DNA from: Halisarca cf. caerulea
Taxonomy: Eukaryota; Porifera; Demospongiae; Chondrillida; Halisarcidae
Assembly (NCBI GenBank): GCA_963170055.1
Contig: CAUJGJ010000002.1
Location: 572,501 to 582,500 of the forward strand
DNA length: 10,000 bases
Direction: 5' to 3'
Made by a program: the position numbers and the translations under genes. Under the pieces are notes generated by a model. The model saw only the letters and a program-made list of their open reading frames with translations. It was not told the origin of the DNA and ran no database searches. This document shows, one piece after another, positions 1 to 8,446 of the stretch. Position 1 is the first letter of the stretch. Each line of letters opens with the position of its first letter.

Positions 1-229
<229 letters not shown>

Positions 230-670
230 AGCATTTGCACAGCTTCTGAACAGCACAAGTAAATTGCCTTAGCTACTAGAGGAGTTATGTACACATAAAA
301 CATAGATACAATATATACACATGAACACAAAACAATATATGCATAATATTAGTGGCAGGGCTACCATACTTCCTCGTACTCATTCCATAAGGTACGTAAT
401 TGTGGTCAGTACGTAAGAGTCATGATTTAAATCAGAAACCAAATATAACATTCAAATAAAACTGTTCATGCAGCTGTTAGGTACACTTTTGGACATAGAA
501 ACCCTAAAAATTATGAACCAATCACTAGCAATACAATCAAAGTTCTCAGAACAGCATATACCATTTTGGTTCATGTGCCTTTAGGGTCTGTGAAGACCGT
601 TTGAATCTGAACACACAGTCGCAAAGCCCCCTCTGTCCAATATGGGTCACCACTGAATAGAGACGGTGCC
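230..670. other. Gene-free 3' flank of gene A
   Basis: This AT-rich stretch shows no convincing coding frame on either strand. It lies just downstream of the proposed stop codon of minus-strand gene A, so it should contain that gene's 3' untranslated region. I searched for AATAAA or ATTAAA reading on the minus strand and found neither, so the polyadenylation site is not located. Confidence 0.5.
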
Positions 671-727
671 TCACCAATGTGTTTCCATGGTTTCTGTAGG
701 CCCGATAACCCTAACATATGGAGCACC
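671..727 (-). CDS. Gene A, proposed last coding exon (18 codons plus stop)
   Basis: On the minus strand a good acceptor, with a pyrimidine tract reading TTCTCTATTGTTCCTCATT followed by CCAG, ends at 728. The phase-0 frame then reads GAPYVRVIGPTETMETHW and stops at TGA (673-671). It joins in frame to the donor at 874, giving an intron of 147 bases. The exon is short, so the call rests on the acceptor and the matching phase. Alternatively, the GTGAGG at 674 could act as a donor and make this a 53-base internal exon with further exons off the left edge. Ending in tryptophan recalls, as I remember it, the C-terminus of vertebrate C1orf198, but the surrounding residues do not clearly match. Confidence 0.45.
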   Translation of the reverse strand, partial: GAPYVRVIGPTETMETHW

Positions 728-874
728 CTGGAATGAGGAACAATAGAGAACGTATGTGATAAGCCAGGTGGACCATTTGAGTGTGATGTGTTTGACTCAA
801 CATGTCACCATTCACTACAGAATGGATGACAGAACACTCAATGTACCAAGAAACACATTTCGATTGGTTCTCAC

Positions 875-2389
875 CTTTTGGTTGCTCTCTAAAGAGGAGG
901 GAAATTGCTTGTGTGAGCTCTTCTCTCTGAGAGACCTCGGCCCCGTTTCATGGTCTGTTGGTGAGGTGTACCCACTGTCAGCGGAGACTCTGGCCTGTCG
1001 TAGGTGTCTGCCTTCGGCCATGTTTACAGTTAAGCTGCTCTCTTTTGCTTGCCTGAAGAAAGGTGGCGAGCCATATACAGCACCCTCATCAGTAGCCGAT
1101 GATGTCTTTCTGCTGTCCCCCTCTCCAGTAGTGAGGGTTTCAGCTGATTGACTCAAGGGAGATTTCGTCTTATTTGGCTTTTTACGTCCCAAATGAGCAT
1201 ATGAAGATGTTGCCGTGGTGTAGGTGGATCCCCCTCGTCGTTGGGATACCAGAGAAAGCTCATGTGCATTTCTGTGTGGCCTTGGTGAGTTGGTATAGCG
1301 ACTTGTGTTGTCTACTGGTGAGATGAGGTCAAAGTCAACACTGTTTGATCTCCTCTTCTCATGTCTTTCTTCCTGTAGTTCATCCAAGCACCTGTCTGTC
1401 GAGTGGCTACGAACCTTCGACTGTTCATAACGGTACTCGTTGTGACTTCGGCTAAGAATGTTGGCAGGGGATTGGCTGCGGTGACGTCTCCTTGACTTCC
1501 CACCTTCGCTCTGTGTGCTGACACCACTGACATGCCTGCCTCTGTTAGGAGTGTGACTGAATGCAGGCAGGGAAGGATTTCTTTGATCATGTGAGGTCTC
1601 CTCTCTTACAACATGTGGTGCCCTCACGAGATTTGCCAGCGGTTGATGTCTGGTGTGGAAATCAACCCTCTGTGTTGAAGTCGGCTGACAATTGCTCATC
1701 ACCCGCGAGTACCCTCTCACGGAACTGTGGTGACTGCTCCCATAGGCAAAAGACTGTGCGGCTGAGGTGGATGAAGGTACGCTAGCAGAGGCCACTCTCT
1801 GCCAGGTTGTGTTCCTCCCTCTCTGCCCATTGGTGGTCTGGGGTAGCTGGAGCTGAGAGTAGTAGCTGCTTTGTGGCGGGGAAGAGGCGAGGCTTGAGAT
1901 GAGAGGACTATGGGAATGTCTCGAAGAATCCCGCCTCAGTCTCCCCCTGGACGCGAAGTCTTGGGACGAACCAGCGGGCTGGGAGAGCGTCCCACTGCTG
2001 GTCGAATAGTGGTGGTTATCCGAGAACTGCTTGTTAGTCGCTGGCGACTGGTTGGGTTTGACGCTCCTACGCGCGGTCGAGGACTGAGGAAGAGTTCTTT
2101 CTCCAGTCTCCGGGTAGACAGTCAGCTGATTCTGATGTTGGGTGGTTGTATTTATCGAATTGTCGTAAACTGTTCTCTTGTTTCTAATATCACCAACGAC
2201 TTGAGTTGCTTTCGGCGGTCTAAGGGAGAGCTTTCTTCTCAGATACTCGTACTTGGTTTCTTTCCCACTCGAGGACTTCTTGGGTACTCTGAAGGACATT
2301 CTCACAGACGCTTTTCTATCCAGTGGACAAGGTGGTTCTTTGTAAGGAATTGAAGGATCGATAGGAGGAATATCCACCTCAACTTCTCT
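875..2389 (-). CDS. Gene A, large central exon: Ser/Arg-rich disordered region
   Basis: This 505-codon open exon has no stops. It enters at a clear acceptor (TTATTGCAG ending at 2390) and leaves at a strong donor (AAAAG|GTGAGA, GT at 874-873), both in phase 0. It covers residues about 130-634 of the predicted protein. The composition is rich in Ser, Arg, Thr, Pro, Gln and His, with no evident globular domain or membrane segment. Visible short motifs are basic-Ser clusters (RRHRSQSP near residue 430, KRRSNSVDFD near 475), a basic GRKKPNKTK run that could be a nuclear signal, and DSGYTS at about 600-605. The last fits the DSGxxS pattern recognised by beta-TrCP ligases when phosphorylated. Without splicing at 874 the frame would run 19 more codons to a stop at 815-817; the donor quality argues for splicing. 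The plus-strand frames in this interval are shadows. Confidence 0.82.
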
Positions 2390-2671
2390 CTGCAATAAGA
2401 AAATAGTAAGAAAATAAATTAAGAAGCTTACATATAGAGGTCTACATCAAGTTGCACTCTGCATGTTACCGTGTTACTCGATACACTAGTTTACAAAATC
2501 ACCCATTCCAACCCACTACCTGATGAAGGCCAAGGAGAACGAACACCTGCTAGCCTAAAGGCTATGAGATCGTTGTTTATAACTTAGCAAATTCGACGGA
2601 TTTGGCGCGGCGCTTGAATATCTTCGGGCGGGACGCCATTCCTGAATAATTTACTACATTCAATCTCTCAC

Positions 2672-3058
2672 CTGAAACCCGGTAAGGACGGTCGAACAGA
2701 CGCTATTCACTGATTCTGTATCGTCTTCGATATCATCCAGTTCTTTGGAGGAGTTCCCCACGTCCTTTTGAATCCTTTGACTGGCCCAGCGTTGAGAAAG
2801 ACGGGGGTAGCGCGCCCTTATCATTGTAGGAATGAAATGTTCCTTGATAACTTCTTCCTTCTGCTGTTGAGGCAGATGACTATGTGAGGTAGCAACATTT
2901 TCCCTTTCCAAAAGAATTTTACTAGACAATTTATTAAGCGACACAAAGTAATTCTTCACTTCGTCTTGCAGAATATCGCTGCTGGTGGAGCTGATGCGAA
3001 CTCGGGGAGATGCTGTCCTTGTCAAACTGAACGAACGATAATCACAAGCTAATGCCAT
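2672..3058 (-). CDS. Gene A, first coding exon: DUF4706 / C1orf198-like N-terminus
   Basis: The 129-codon exon starts at ATG 3058 (an in-frame TAG lies about 27 bases upstream) and ends at CAG|GTGAGA, with GT at 2671-2670. The phase-0 junction leads into the exon at 2389 across a 282-base intron. Residues about 36-91 contain NYFVSLNKLSSKIL, an acidic/basic linker, LPQQQKEEVIKEHFIP and RARYPRLSQRW. This closely follows the layout I recall for the DUF4706 segment of vertebrate C1orf198: YF-SL start, a KI(L/M) helix, LP-x-QQ-x-E-(I/V)I, then a basic tail. That family has no established biochemical function. An acidic stretch (DDIEDDTE) follows near residues 108-115. The predicted full protein, 652 residues, is about twice the human length, the extra being the disordered exon. 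An acceptor-like TTAG at about 3048 leaves a small chance that this is an internal exon. Confidence 0.72.
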
Positions 3059-3206
3059 AGTTAAAAGAGGAGCAACAAATAGCTAGCTTCACAATCTATG
3101 CCTATTACTGCGTTTGCTAACACTTGAATTCTATTTGTTAGCAGATGATGTTTCGCTTTTATTCGCGTGTCGTGGAATGTAAATTCCGAGGCGATAAATA
3201 AACAAA
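3059..3206. promoter_or_regulatory. Putative bidirectional promoter between genes A and B
   Basis: Only 148 bases separate the minus-strand start codon of gene A (3058) from the plus-strand start codon of gene B (3207). Both 5' untranslated regions and any promoter must share this space unless upstream noncoding exons exist. It contains a perfect 8-base inverted repeat, TGCTAACA at 3115-3122 and TGTTAGCA at 3136-3143, with a 13-base spacer. No clear TATA box is placed for either direction, although an AT-rich GATAAATAAA lies just before the gene B start. Transcription start sites are not determined. Confidence 0.55.
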
Positions 3207-3395
3207 ATGGCCGCCAAAGACAAAGAAAGTTTGCAGCAATTTCCTTTGGTAAAGACCACATTGCTAACGGACCAGGAACTTCAAGAACAAATCAAATTAG
3301 CTAGTAAAAGCTTGAGTCAGTCAGGGGGGTCCGAAGATCCTCACACACAAGCAGCAAGATACTTGCAGCAACATAGGATCATCGAAGTCTTTCAG
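3207..3395 (+). CDS. Gene B exon 1: N-terminal half of RIIa-like docking protein
   Basis: Sixty-three codons start at an ATG in strong initiation context (AAAATGGCC) and end at TTTCAG|GTGTGA in phase 0. The first 46 residues are polar and probably helical. They lead into residues 47-63, which read TQAARYLQQHRIIEVFQ. This is the first helix of a dimerisation/docking fold like that of PKA regulatory subunits and of the short N-terminal or C-terminal modules in EFCAB10, TEX55 and AK5/AK8-type proteins. The second helix is supplied by the exon at 7831. Such modules usually dimerise and bind amphipathic helices of anchoring proteins, often in cilia and sperm flagella. The assignment is at domain level only; I cannot name an orthologue. 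Without splicing the frame ends two codons later (Val, then TGA). Confidence 0.75.
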
Positions 3396-3982
3396 GTGTG
3401 AAACATGCACTTGTAACCTTATCTCCTGTTGTAAACTTTCATCTGGTTTCCTTCACACATACGTACATACATGCAAACATGGCCTGCGTATGTCCTCACC
3501 GAAAGCAAATCTGAAAGCATCTTAGCTTGTCCGAAGTTTGAACTTGGAACACCCAATTCGTGCGGCTCAGGAGACACTCGAATAAGTTTTGCTTTTCACT
3601 AAAATGAATCGAGTTGGTACTGAATCAGATTTAGAAGTCTGGAATAGCTTTTGTAGCTTCATCCTCTGATTCGCAAACACCATTGTAGCCATTATGTGGT
3701 TTTGGTCCATCCAATGAACTTGAATGCAAGACCTTTCTTGTACGGATAAGCTATTTGTACTCTTAAGAGCACAATGCAGTCCATGCGGGCTTCTTCCCTT
3801 AGTCATTGTGTGTACTGTTCACATGTTAGTGTGCGGTTTTGATCAAGTACACATGTGTGGTTGTTTACGTGCTGTGTTGCCGTGGGGCATTACGTAAGCA
3901 TGTCTCCACCATTCCACAGTGCAAATTCATTGCCCATATTAGTTCATCAAGAGCTGTAGCAACTACATTCCACCATAGATAT

Positions 3983-4078
3983 TCGGACTCTGCGAATGTG
4001 CTTTGGTATACGAACGTTTGACGTACAGACTCGGACTCTGCGAATGTGCTTTTTTACACGAATGTTTGATGTACGAAC
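3983..4078. repeat. 48-bp direct duplication
   Basis: Two adjacent 48-base copies start at 3983 and 4031. Both begin TCGGACTCTGCGAATGTGCT and both contain a GAA(C/T)GTTTGA(C/T)GTAC core. They differ at only a few positions, mostly transitions in the second half. Neither copy carries a coding frame. Confidence 0.9.
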
Positions 4079-4206
4079 TTCATTGTCAGATTGTGCAGAT
4101 GCACTCGTTTTAACGTGGCATTAATCCACGGAGACCAAGGTTGGGGAGGTAACAGCGTCCCTTTGACAGCACTAAGGAGTTTTGTTTCTCTGCATCTTTG
4201 TGAATA

Positions 4207-4502
4207 GAGTGAAGCCTCTATTGAGGACACCTCCGAGAAGCAGCCACCTCCTTTAACAGGACACCACTGCTCTGTCCCATTTGAGCTCCCTCACATTGAC
4301 ATGTGTGCAGTTGAATTATCCAGAATAAGGACACCTCCTTATACAGGGCAGCTTACTGTGGTCCCAATGGTGTCCTTAATAGAGAGGTTTCACTGTACAG
4401 GACAGCTTACTGTGGTCCCAGTGGTGTCCTTTTTATAGGTTTCACTGTACAGGACAGCTTACTGTGGTCCCAGTGGTGTCCTTATTAGAGAGGTTGCACT
4501 GT
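4207..4502. mobile_element. Short inverted-repeat (MITE-like) element
   Basis: The left end reads AGTGAAGCCTCTATTGAGGA followed by CACC. The right end, read on the minus strand, is AGTGCAACCTCTCTAATAAG followed by GACACC. The two ends are therefore imperfect inverted repeats of about 25 bases enclosing about 250 bases with no coding frame. The same terminal motif recurs inside the element because of a tandem duplication. I could not define a clear target-site duplication, so the boundaries are approximate and the superfamily is not assigned. Confidence 0.55.
4343..4502. repeat. Three tandem 52-54-bp units inside the inverted-repeat element
   Basis: Units start at 4343, 4397 and 4449 and have lengths of 54, 52 and 54. 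Each begins ACAGG(G/A)CAGCTTACTGTGGT and ends with a copy of the element's terminal motif, GAGGTTTCACTGT or a close variant. The middle unit has lost two bases in its TTATTAGAGAGG segment. Confidence 0.92.
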
Positions 4503-4628
4503 GTTCCCTACATAGTGGTGCACATACGCACATCCATATATACGTACATACATGTGCTGTTTGGTGCCCTTGTTCAGTTGCACCATCAATGGGTTGCTAT
4601 CAGATGAGTCGATTGTTTGTAGCAGGCT
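4485..4628 (-). CDS. Candidate fourth exon of gene C (weak)
   Basis: A minus-strand frame stays open from about 4706 to a TAA at 4487-4485 and has protein-like composition, including KAFNPADESLLQTIDSSDSN and MVQLNKGTK. A phase-0 acceptor compatible with the donor at 4927 could be GACGAG|AGC (exon from 4628). It lies about 20 bases after a branch-point-like TACTAAA but has a poor pyrimidine tract. All other AGs upstream in this frame are in the wrong phase. The last codons and the stop fall in the end of the inverted-repeat element. This may be real, or it may be a chance open frame. Confidence 0.25.
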   Translation of the reverse strand, partial: SLLQTIDSSDSNPLMVQLNKGTKQHMYVRIYGCAYVHHYVGNTVQPL

Positions 4629-4763
4629 CTCGTCAGCAGGATTGAATGCTTTAGTATCTACGTATGTGCTAATGGAGTGACTGCTGCCGTGTCTCAGTAG
4701 TAGATTTCATTATGTCATGTGCATTTCCTCCACTTATTGTATACACACAGTCTTTATGTACTT

Positions 4764-4776
4764 GCACACACACACA

Positions 4777-4823
<47 letters not shown>

Positions 4824-4836
4824 ACGCACACACACA

Positions 4837-4879
<43 letters not shown>

Positions 4880-4890
4880 ACACACACGCA
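4764..4890. repeat. CA microsatellite downstream of gene C exon 3
   Basis: This is a CA tract on the plus strand with a few CG, TA and GCACAC interruptions. In gene C transcripts it reads as a UG-rich tract starting roughly 40-50 bases after the exon 3 donor. Its right part grades into GTACACACACGCATACATGC. Confidence 0.95.
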
Positions 4891-4927
4891 TACATGCAGG
4901 GAGTACTACACAGGCAAACGTGCTCAC

Positions 4928-5119
4928 CTGTTTGCGTGCCAACTCTTTGTAGAATGGACCATATCCTGGTTCTGCACTCATTCTATACTGCCTCTTGCTA
5001 GCTCTACTCTCCAGCAAGGACTCTGTTGAGCTATACATCCTGTCCCTTGAGCTGTTCTCATAAACCATGACTTCCTCTTCAAGGGCCGCTAGGTCCGGTT
5101 GGCTAGCATGTTTGGCTCT
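4928..5119 (-). CDS. Gene C exon 3: unrecognised Ser/Glu-rich protein
   Basis: Sixty-four codons lie between an acceptor (GGTCCCTACAG ending at 5120) and a strong donor (AAACAG|GTGAGC, GT at 4927-4926), both in phase 0. The residues run from [17 protein letters not shown] to [13 protein letters not shown]. The start looks helical and acidic, the middle is Ser-rich ([14 protein letters not shown]), and the end is tyrosine-containing and basic. No known domain is recognised. The exon is flanked by a CA tract on its upstream side and a UG tract on its downstream side in the sense transcript. The donor requires another exon at lower coordinates, which I have not fixed. Candidates are the weak frame at 4628-4485 or, by alternative promoter use, an exon of gene A. 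Confidence 0.7.
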
Positions 5120-5148
5120 CTGTAGGGACCGGGTATATACAGCTTGGG

Positions 5149-5273
<125 letters not shown>

Positions 5274-5606
5274 CCTTGTACAGAATACATCTGCTGCTAT
5301 ACCCCCAGCCATATGAAATGCAAACTTCATATCAATTTAACTGTTTGATATGTACATACGTACGTTTTGTGCTAAGGTCACCCTGTAACTGCTTTTTAGC
5401 ATATGTATGACATTGTACGTATCTTTGTATAAGTAGAGTATTGTGTTCAGAAATTTCCCTAAAGTGGAGTGAGGGTGGGTGGGAAAGGAAGCATTGCTGA
5501 ACTGAGAAAGTTGATAAATCACAGTAAAATAGGTAGCCAATAGGTGAGGCGAGAGGGACAGTGATCAGCTTGTGGGAGGAAGGGTGTGTGTGTGTGTCCA
5601 ACTAAC

Positions 5607-5846
5607 CTTGGACTTAGCTGGTTTTGTCAGCTGTCGTGGATGTACTTGTCCAACAACATCTCTCACCATTTCTTCCTTTGTGCCTGGCTCCTCACAAAGA
5701 GACAACTCAGAGGACCAGGCAGAACAAGGTCTGAAAGATTTGTTCTCCACTACCTCATAGCTTGCCAGGCTCTCCACCGACCGGTAGTGCTTGAACCTGT
5801 TCATGTTCTCCACTTCACCAGACCAGCTACCACTTCTCACAGAGCT
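5607..5846 (-). CDS. Gene C exon 2: unrecognised protein
   Basis: Eighty codons run from an acceptor (TTCTGTTCTTTAG ending at 5847) to a donor (TCCAAG|GTTAGT, GT at 5606-5605), both in phase 0. The acceptor supplies an in-frame TAG, so the frame cannot be a simple read-through from upstream. The peptide begins SSVRSGSWSGEVENMNRF and contains HYRSVESLASYEVVE and an acidic CEEPGTKEEMVRDV segment. It ends with the basic TKPAKSK. Aromatic residues spaced among Ser and Glu suggest short linear motifs, not a folded enzyme. No family is recognised. The intron to exon 3 is 487 bases, much of it microsatellite. Confidence 0.72.
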
Positions 5847-6114
5847 CTAAAGAACAGAATGAGACTTTCCAGAATGAGGAGCTTATCTACACTGAGGCTA
5901 TCCCGATAATGCTGTCTAGTTTGGTAGAACTATTTGGAAGGAAGTTCCTGCAAGCTATGGCCCACGTATTCTGCTGTCCCCGAAGTCTGTTCCTTCTGTT
6001 ATGGCAAGGTATGCAGGTGTCAGTGATATAACACCGGCTCATGCAGCCATAGAACACCAACCAACGAACACCTTGTGAAGTCCCAGGAGTGTGTATGGAT
6101 TCCATTCTGCTTAC

Positions 6115-6300
6115 TTTAACTCTTTGGCCTTCTCTTTCCTCATTGCTGGTCCCAACTGTGTTTAATCTTCTTCGAAATCTTTTCTTCTCCTTAGTAGCTT
6201 CCGTGAAGATGAACGAAAATGATTTTCTTTTACTTTTCTCATTTTCTTGGGCTGAGGATTGGCTGAGAGACCTAGTTCTGGACAAGCTCCTGCTACTCAT
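6115..6300 (-). CDS. Gene C exon 1: Ser/Arg- and Lys-rich N-terminus
   Basis: Sixty-two codons start at ATG 6300, with an in-frame TGA upstream and no good acceptor between them, so this is probably the first coding exon. The peptide opens MSSRSLSRTRSLSQSS, followed by EKSKRKSFSFIF and a strongly basic EKKRFRRRL stretch near residues 38-46. These suggest phosphorylation and possibly nuclear localisation. The chosen donor is TTAAA|GTAAGC (GT at 6114-6113), which keeps phase 0 and fits the next acceptor across a 268-base intron. The frame itself stays open to 5887, so an alternative donor near 6073 (ACAAG|GTGTTC) is possible but changes phase. The gene lies entirely inside the gene B intron on the opposite strand. 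Confidence 0.62.
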
Positions 6301-6648
6301 GTTTCTCCTTCTGTCACACTGTGCTTGTCAGACCAACTGATTGATTCCCTGCGGTGTGTGTAAGACTGAAGTACAGTCACCTGTATGCAATTTTGAGTGT
6401 GTATGGTTTTTGTTTGGAAACACCATTAGGTGGTGACCCTCGGTTCCCCTATTATCCAAAGTGCACTGTATGGGGTTTTGAAGTCACAGAAATGGGAGTG
6501 TTGACAAACCCCAGTCCAGTCCAGTGTACAAACACTAGGTACATACATACACTCACAGCATTCATGTATATGTATCTAAGTCACCCCACACATCCACACA
6601 CACCAAATGCACACATAGCACACACATATATACAAATGCTTGGACAAG
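6301..6648. other. Upstream flank of gene C, no gene seen
   Basis: This sequence precedes the gene C start on the minus strand and lies inside the gene B intron. It should hold the gene C promoter, but I see no clear TATA box, no other core element and no coding frame. From about 6540 it becomes CA-rich as it approaches the next microsatellite. Confidence 0.4.
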
Positions 6649-6649
6649 T

Positions 6650-6760
<111 letters not shown>

Positions 6761-6946
6761 TCCTCATAAACCTGGTATGTGGTCACTCTTTGTTCTGGGT
6801 ATTCTTGGTTGATAGGCTCTATAGTGTGTGCTGATATCAGGGTCATGTCCTTGCCTTGTGCTCTTGTTTAACAAGATTTCACCAGCTAACAGCATCTGTA
6901 TGGCCTCATCACTACTTGCTGGACTTCTCTAGGACTGCCTGTCTCT

Positions 6947-6948
<2 letters not shown>

Positions 6949-7011
<63 letters not shown>
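6949..7011. repeat. Perfect TG microsatellite
   Basis: About thirty-one uninterrupted TG repeats lie in the gene B intron. They are opposite in orientation to the CA tract ending at 6755, so the two could pair in a gene B transcript. Confidence 0.97.
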
Positions 7012-7012
<1 letters not shown>

Positions 7013-7149
7013 GGTCTGATGTGGGTGCAGTGTTGTGGTATGTGTGCAAGCTTATATCAGTAAGCAGGTATGTCAGTGTTTCAGTTGGTTTGCATGTGAT
7101 TGTGAGCCATTGCGTACCTATGTGTAAGTGTGCATGTGTGTGCATATGA

Positions 7150-7150
<1 letters not shown>

Positions 7151-7208
<58 letters not shown>

Positions 7209-7279
7209 TATGTGTGTCTGCGTGAGTATGTGTGTCTGCGTGCGTGCGTGGATGTATGTGTGTGTGTATGTGTGTGTGT

Positions 7280-7319
<40 letters not shown>

Positions 7320-7386
7320 GTGTGTGTGTGTGTGTGAGTATGTGTGTCTGCGTGAGTATGTGTGTCTGCGTGCGTGTGTGGATGTA

Positions 7387-7479
<93 letters not shown>
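7151..7479. repeat. TG-rich tract with an internal 130-bp duplication
   Basis: TG repeats surround two copies of a non-dinucleotide block. Each block reads GAGTATGTGTGTCTGCGTGA, then the same motif again, then GCGTGGATGTATG or a close variant. The copies start at 7206 and 7336, exactly 130 bases apart, and differ at a GCGTGCG/GCGTGTG position and in adjoining TG length. Within each block the GAGTATGTGTGTCTGCGT motif is itself doubled. Confidence 0.93.
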
Positions 7480-7481
<2 letters not shown>

Positions 7482-7830
7482 ACACTGCTAGGGGTATGTA
7501 TGTGGAGTTACACATCTTAGAGGTCTGTCTGGGACCTTTGCCCTAATTGTTATGTCCACTTGGGGGACCACTTGCATCTCCGTATGTATGTGTGTATGTT
7601 GCATAAGAGCTAGCTTTGTTTGTGGAGGAGCAAGGATCACCCCATGACCAGTGGTGAAGATGAGGGAATGTTTTACCTATCTCATTTGATTAATCATTGT
7701 GTATTGTCCTAATTCTTGCTGTTTACGTAGTAAGTGTTTATCTTTTCCCCATGAAAGTCTCATGATAAGCTGCCTGTGTGCCTGGTGTGTGTATCTGTGG
7801 TAAGTTCTCATCTGTTTCCCGTTCCCTCAG

Positions 7831-7935
7831 AATATTCTGTCGAGAGTAGCCTATCACAAGCCAGAGGACCCACTCAAGTTCATTTTGGAAGAGATAGAGA
7901 AATTCAGAGCAGGACAGAAGCTGGACGAGCTCTAA
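7831..7935 (+). CDS. Gene B exon 2: C-terminal half of RIIa-like docking protein
   Basis: After a strong acceptor (CATCTGTTTCCCGTTCCCTCAG) the phase-0 frame gives 34 codons and a TAA. It reads NILSRVAYHKPEDPLKFILE, then EIEKFRAGQKLDEL. Fused to the exon at 3207-3395, this makes the helix-turn-helix layout typical of RIIa-type modules. Helix one ends in IIEVFQNILSRVAY, the conserved turn is HKPEDP, and helix two is LKFILEEIEKF. The junction falls within helix one with no gap, which strongly supports pairing these two exons despite the 4.4-kb intron. The total length is 97 residues with no signal peptide or membrane segment. Partners are likely to be amphipathic-helix anchoring proteins, perhaps in cilia. 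That role is inferred from the fold family and is not shown here. Confidence 0.78.
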   Translation, partial: NILSRVAYHKPEDPLKFILEEIEKFRAGQKLDEL

Positions 7936-8326
7936 ACTCTTTCCATATCTTTGCTCTTTCACTCTCCCCACCGCTGATCTGTTTGTCTGTTTACCCACTT
8001 CACTTTGTCCCTGTCAATACAAAAGAGTGTAAACTATTCAAAGTACATTAGCACGTTACCAGTTTATATGTTAGCCAACAAACAATAAGAACAAAGTGTA
8101 GGAGTGTTGTTTAGCCTGGAGACAAATGTGTATGTATACCCATGTGGACTCTTTTACAACTGCTTGGTCAGCAACTGCCAGAGGTCAGAAGACCCCCAAC
8201 CACCCACGATCTACTATATGTACAGTATGTCAATTGCAGATGATTTGCACATTGGGGAACTCTCATTCCTAAGAGTTTACTGCCTGCAGCTTGTTCTGTT
8301 TAGCAAATTCCTATTTGCCCACAAAC
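7936..8326 (+). other. 3' flank of gene B
   Basis: No further coding signal is seen. A variant polyadenylation hexamer AATACA occurs at about 8016, roughly 80 bases past the stop, and AATAAG near 8083. No canonical AATAAA was found nearby. The open frame across 8104-8409 runs into a CA repeat and looks fortuitous. Confidence 0.4.
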
Positions 8327-8390
8327 GCGAGCGCACGCACACACACGCACACACACACACACACGCGCGCACACACACACGCACACACAA
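8327..8390. repeat. CA/CG microsatellite
   Basis: This is an imperfect tract of CA repeats with several CG steps, including GCGCGC near its centre. The mix suggests an old, interrupted repeat. Confidence 0.93.
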
Positions 8391-8446
8391 ACCACCATTA
8401 ATAATGTAAGTGTAATCATGTACTGACATAGCATGATATTTAGTTA

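Noticed and set aside
815..874. Read-through of gene A exon 2 to the stop at 815-817
   Set aside because: AAAAG|GTGAGA at 874 is a strong donor, and a good phase-matched acceptor lies only 147 bases away. A retained-intron form remains possible.
756..1151. 131-codon plus-strand open frame
   Set aside because: It lies opposite the large coding exon of gene A, has ordinary antisense composition and lacks splice or start support.
1910..2353. 147-codon plus-strand open frame
   Set aside because: It is the antisense shadow of gene A exon 2, which has the better composition and clean splice sites at both ends.
2390..2671. Small hairpin TAGCCTAAAGGCTA in the first intron of gene A
   Set aside because: A five-base stem is expected by chance and no RNA gene features surround it.
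3115..3143. RFX X-box in the shared promoter, which would suit a ciliary gene
   Set aside because: The half-sites only loosely resemble the RFX core, and the 13-base spacer is far longer than the 0-3 bases of a true X-box.
3567..3806. 79-codon minus-strand open frame in the gene B intron
   Set aside because: No convincing acceptor, no compositional similarity to the gene C exons and no recognisable motif; most likely chance.
7921..7935. C-terminal LDEL of gene B as an ER-retention signal
   Set aside because: The protein has no signal peptide and the ending is not the usual KDEL/HDEL form.
8104..8409. 101-codon plus-strand open frame
   Set aside because: Its second half is a CA repeat and its first half lacks any coding character or splice context.
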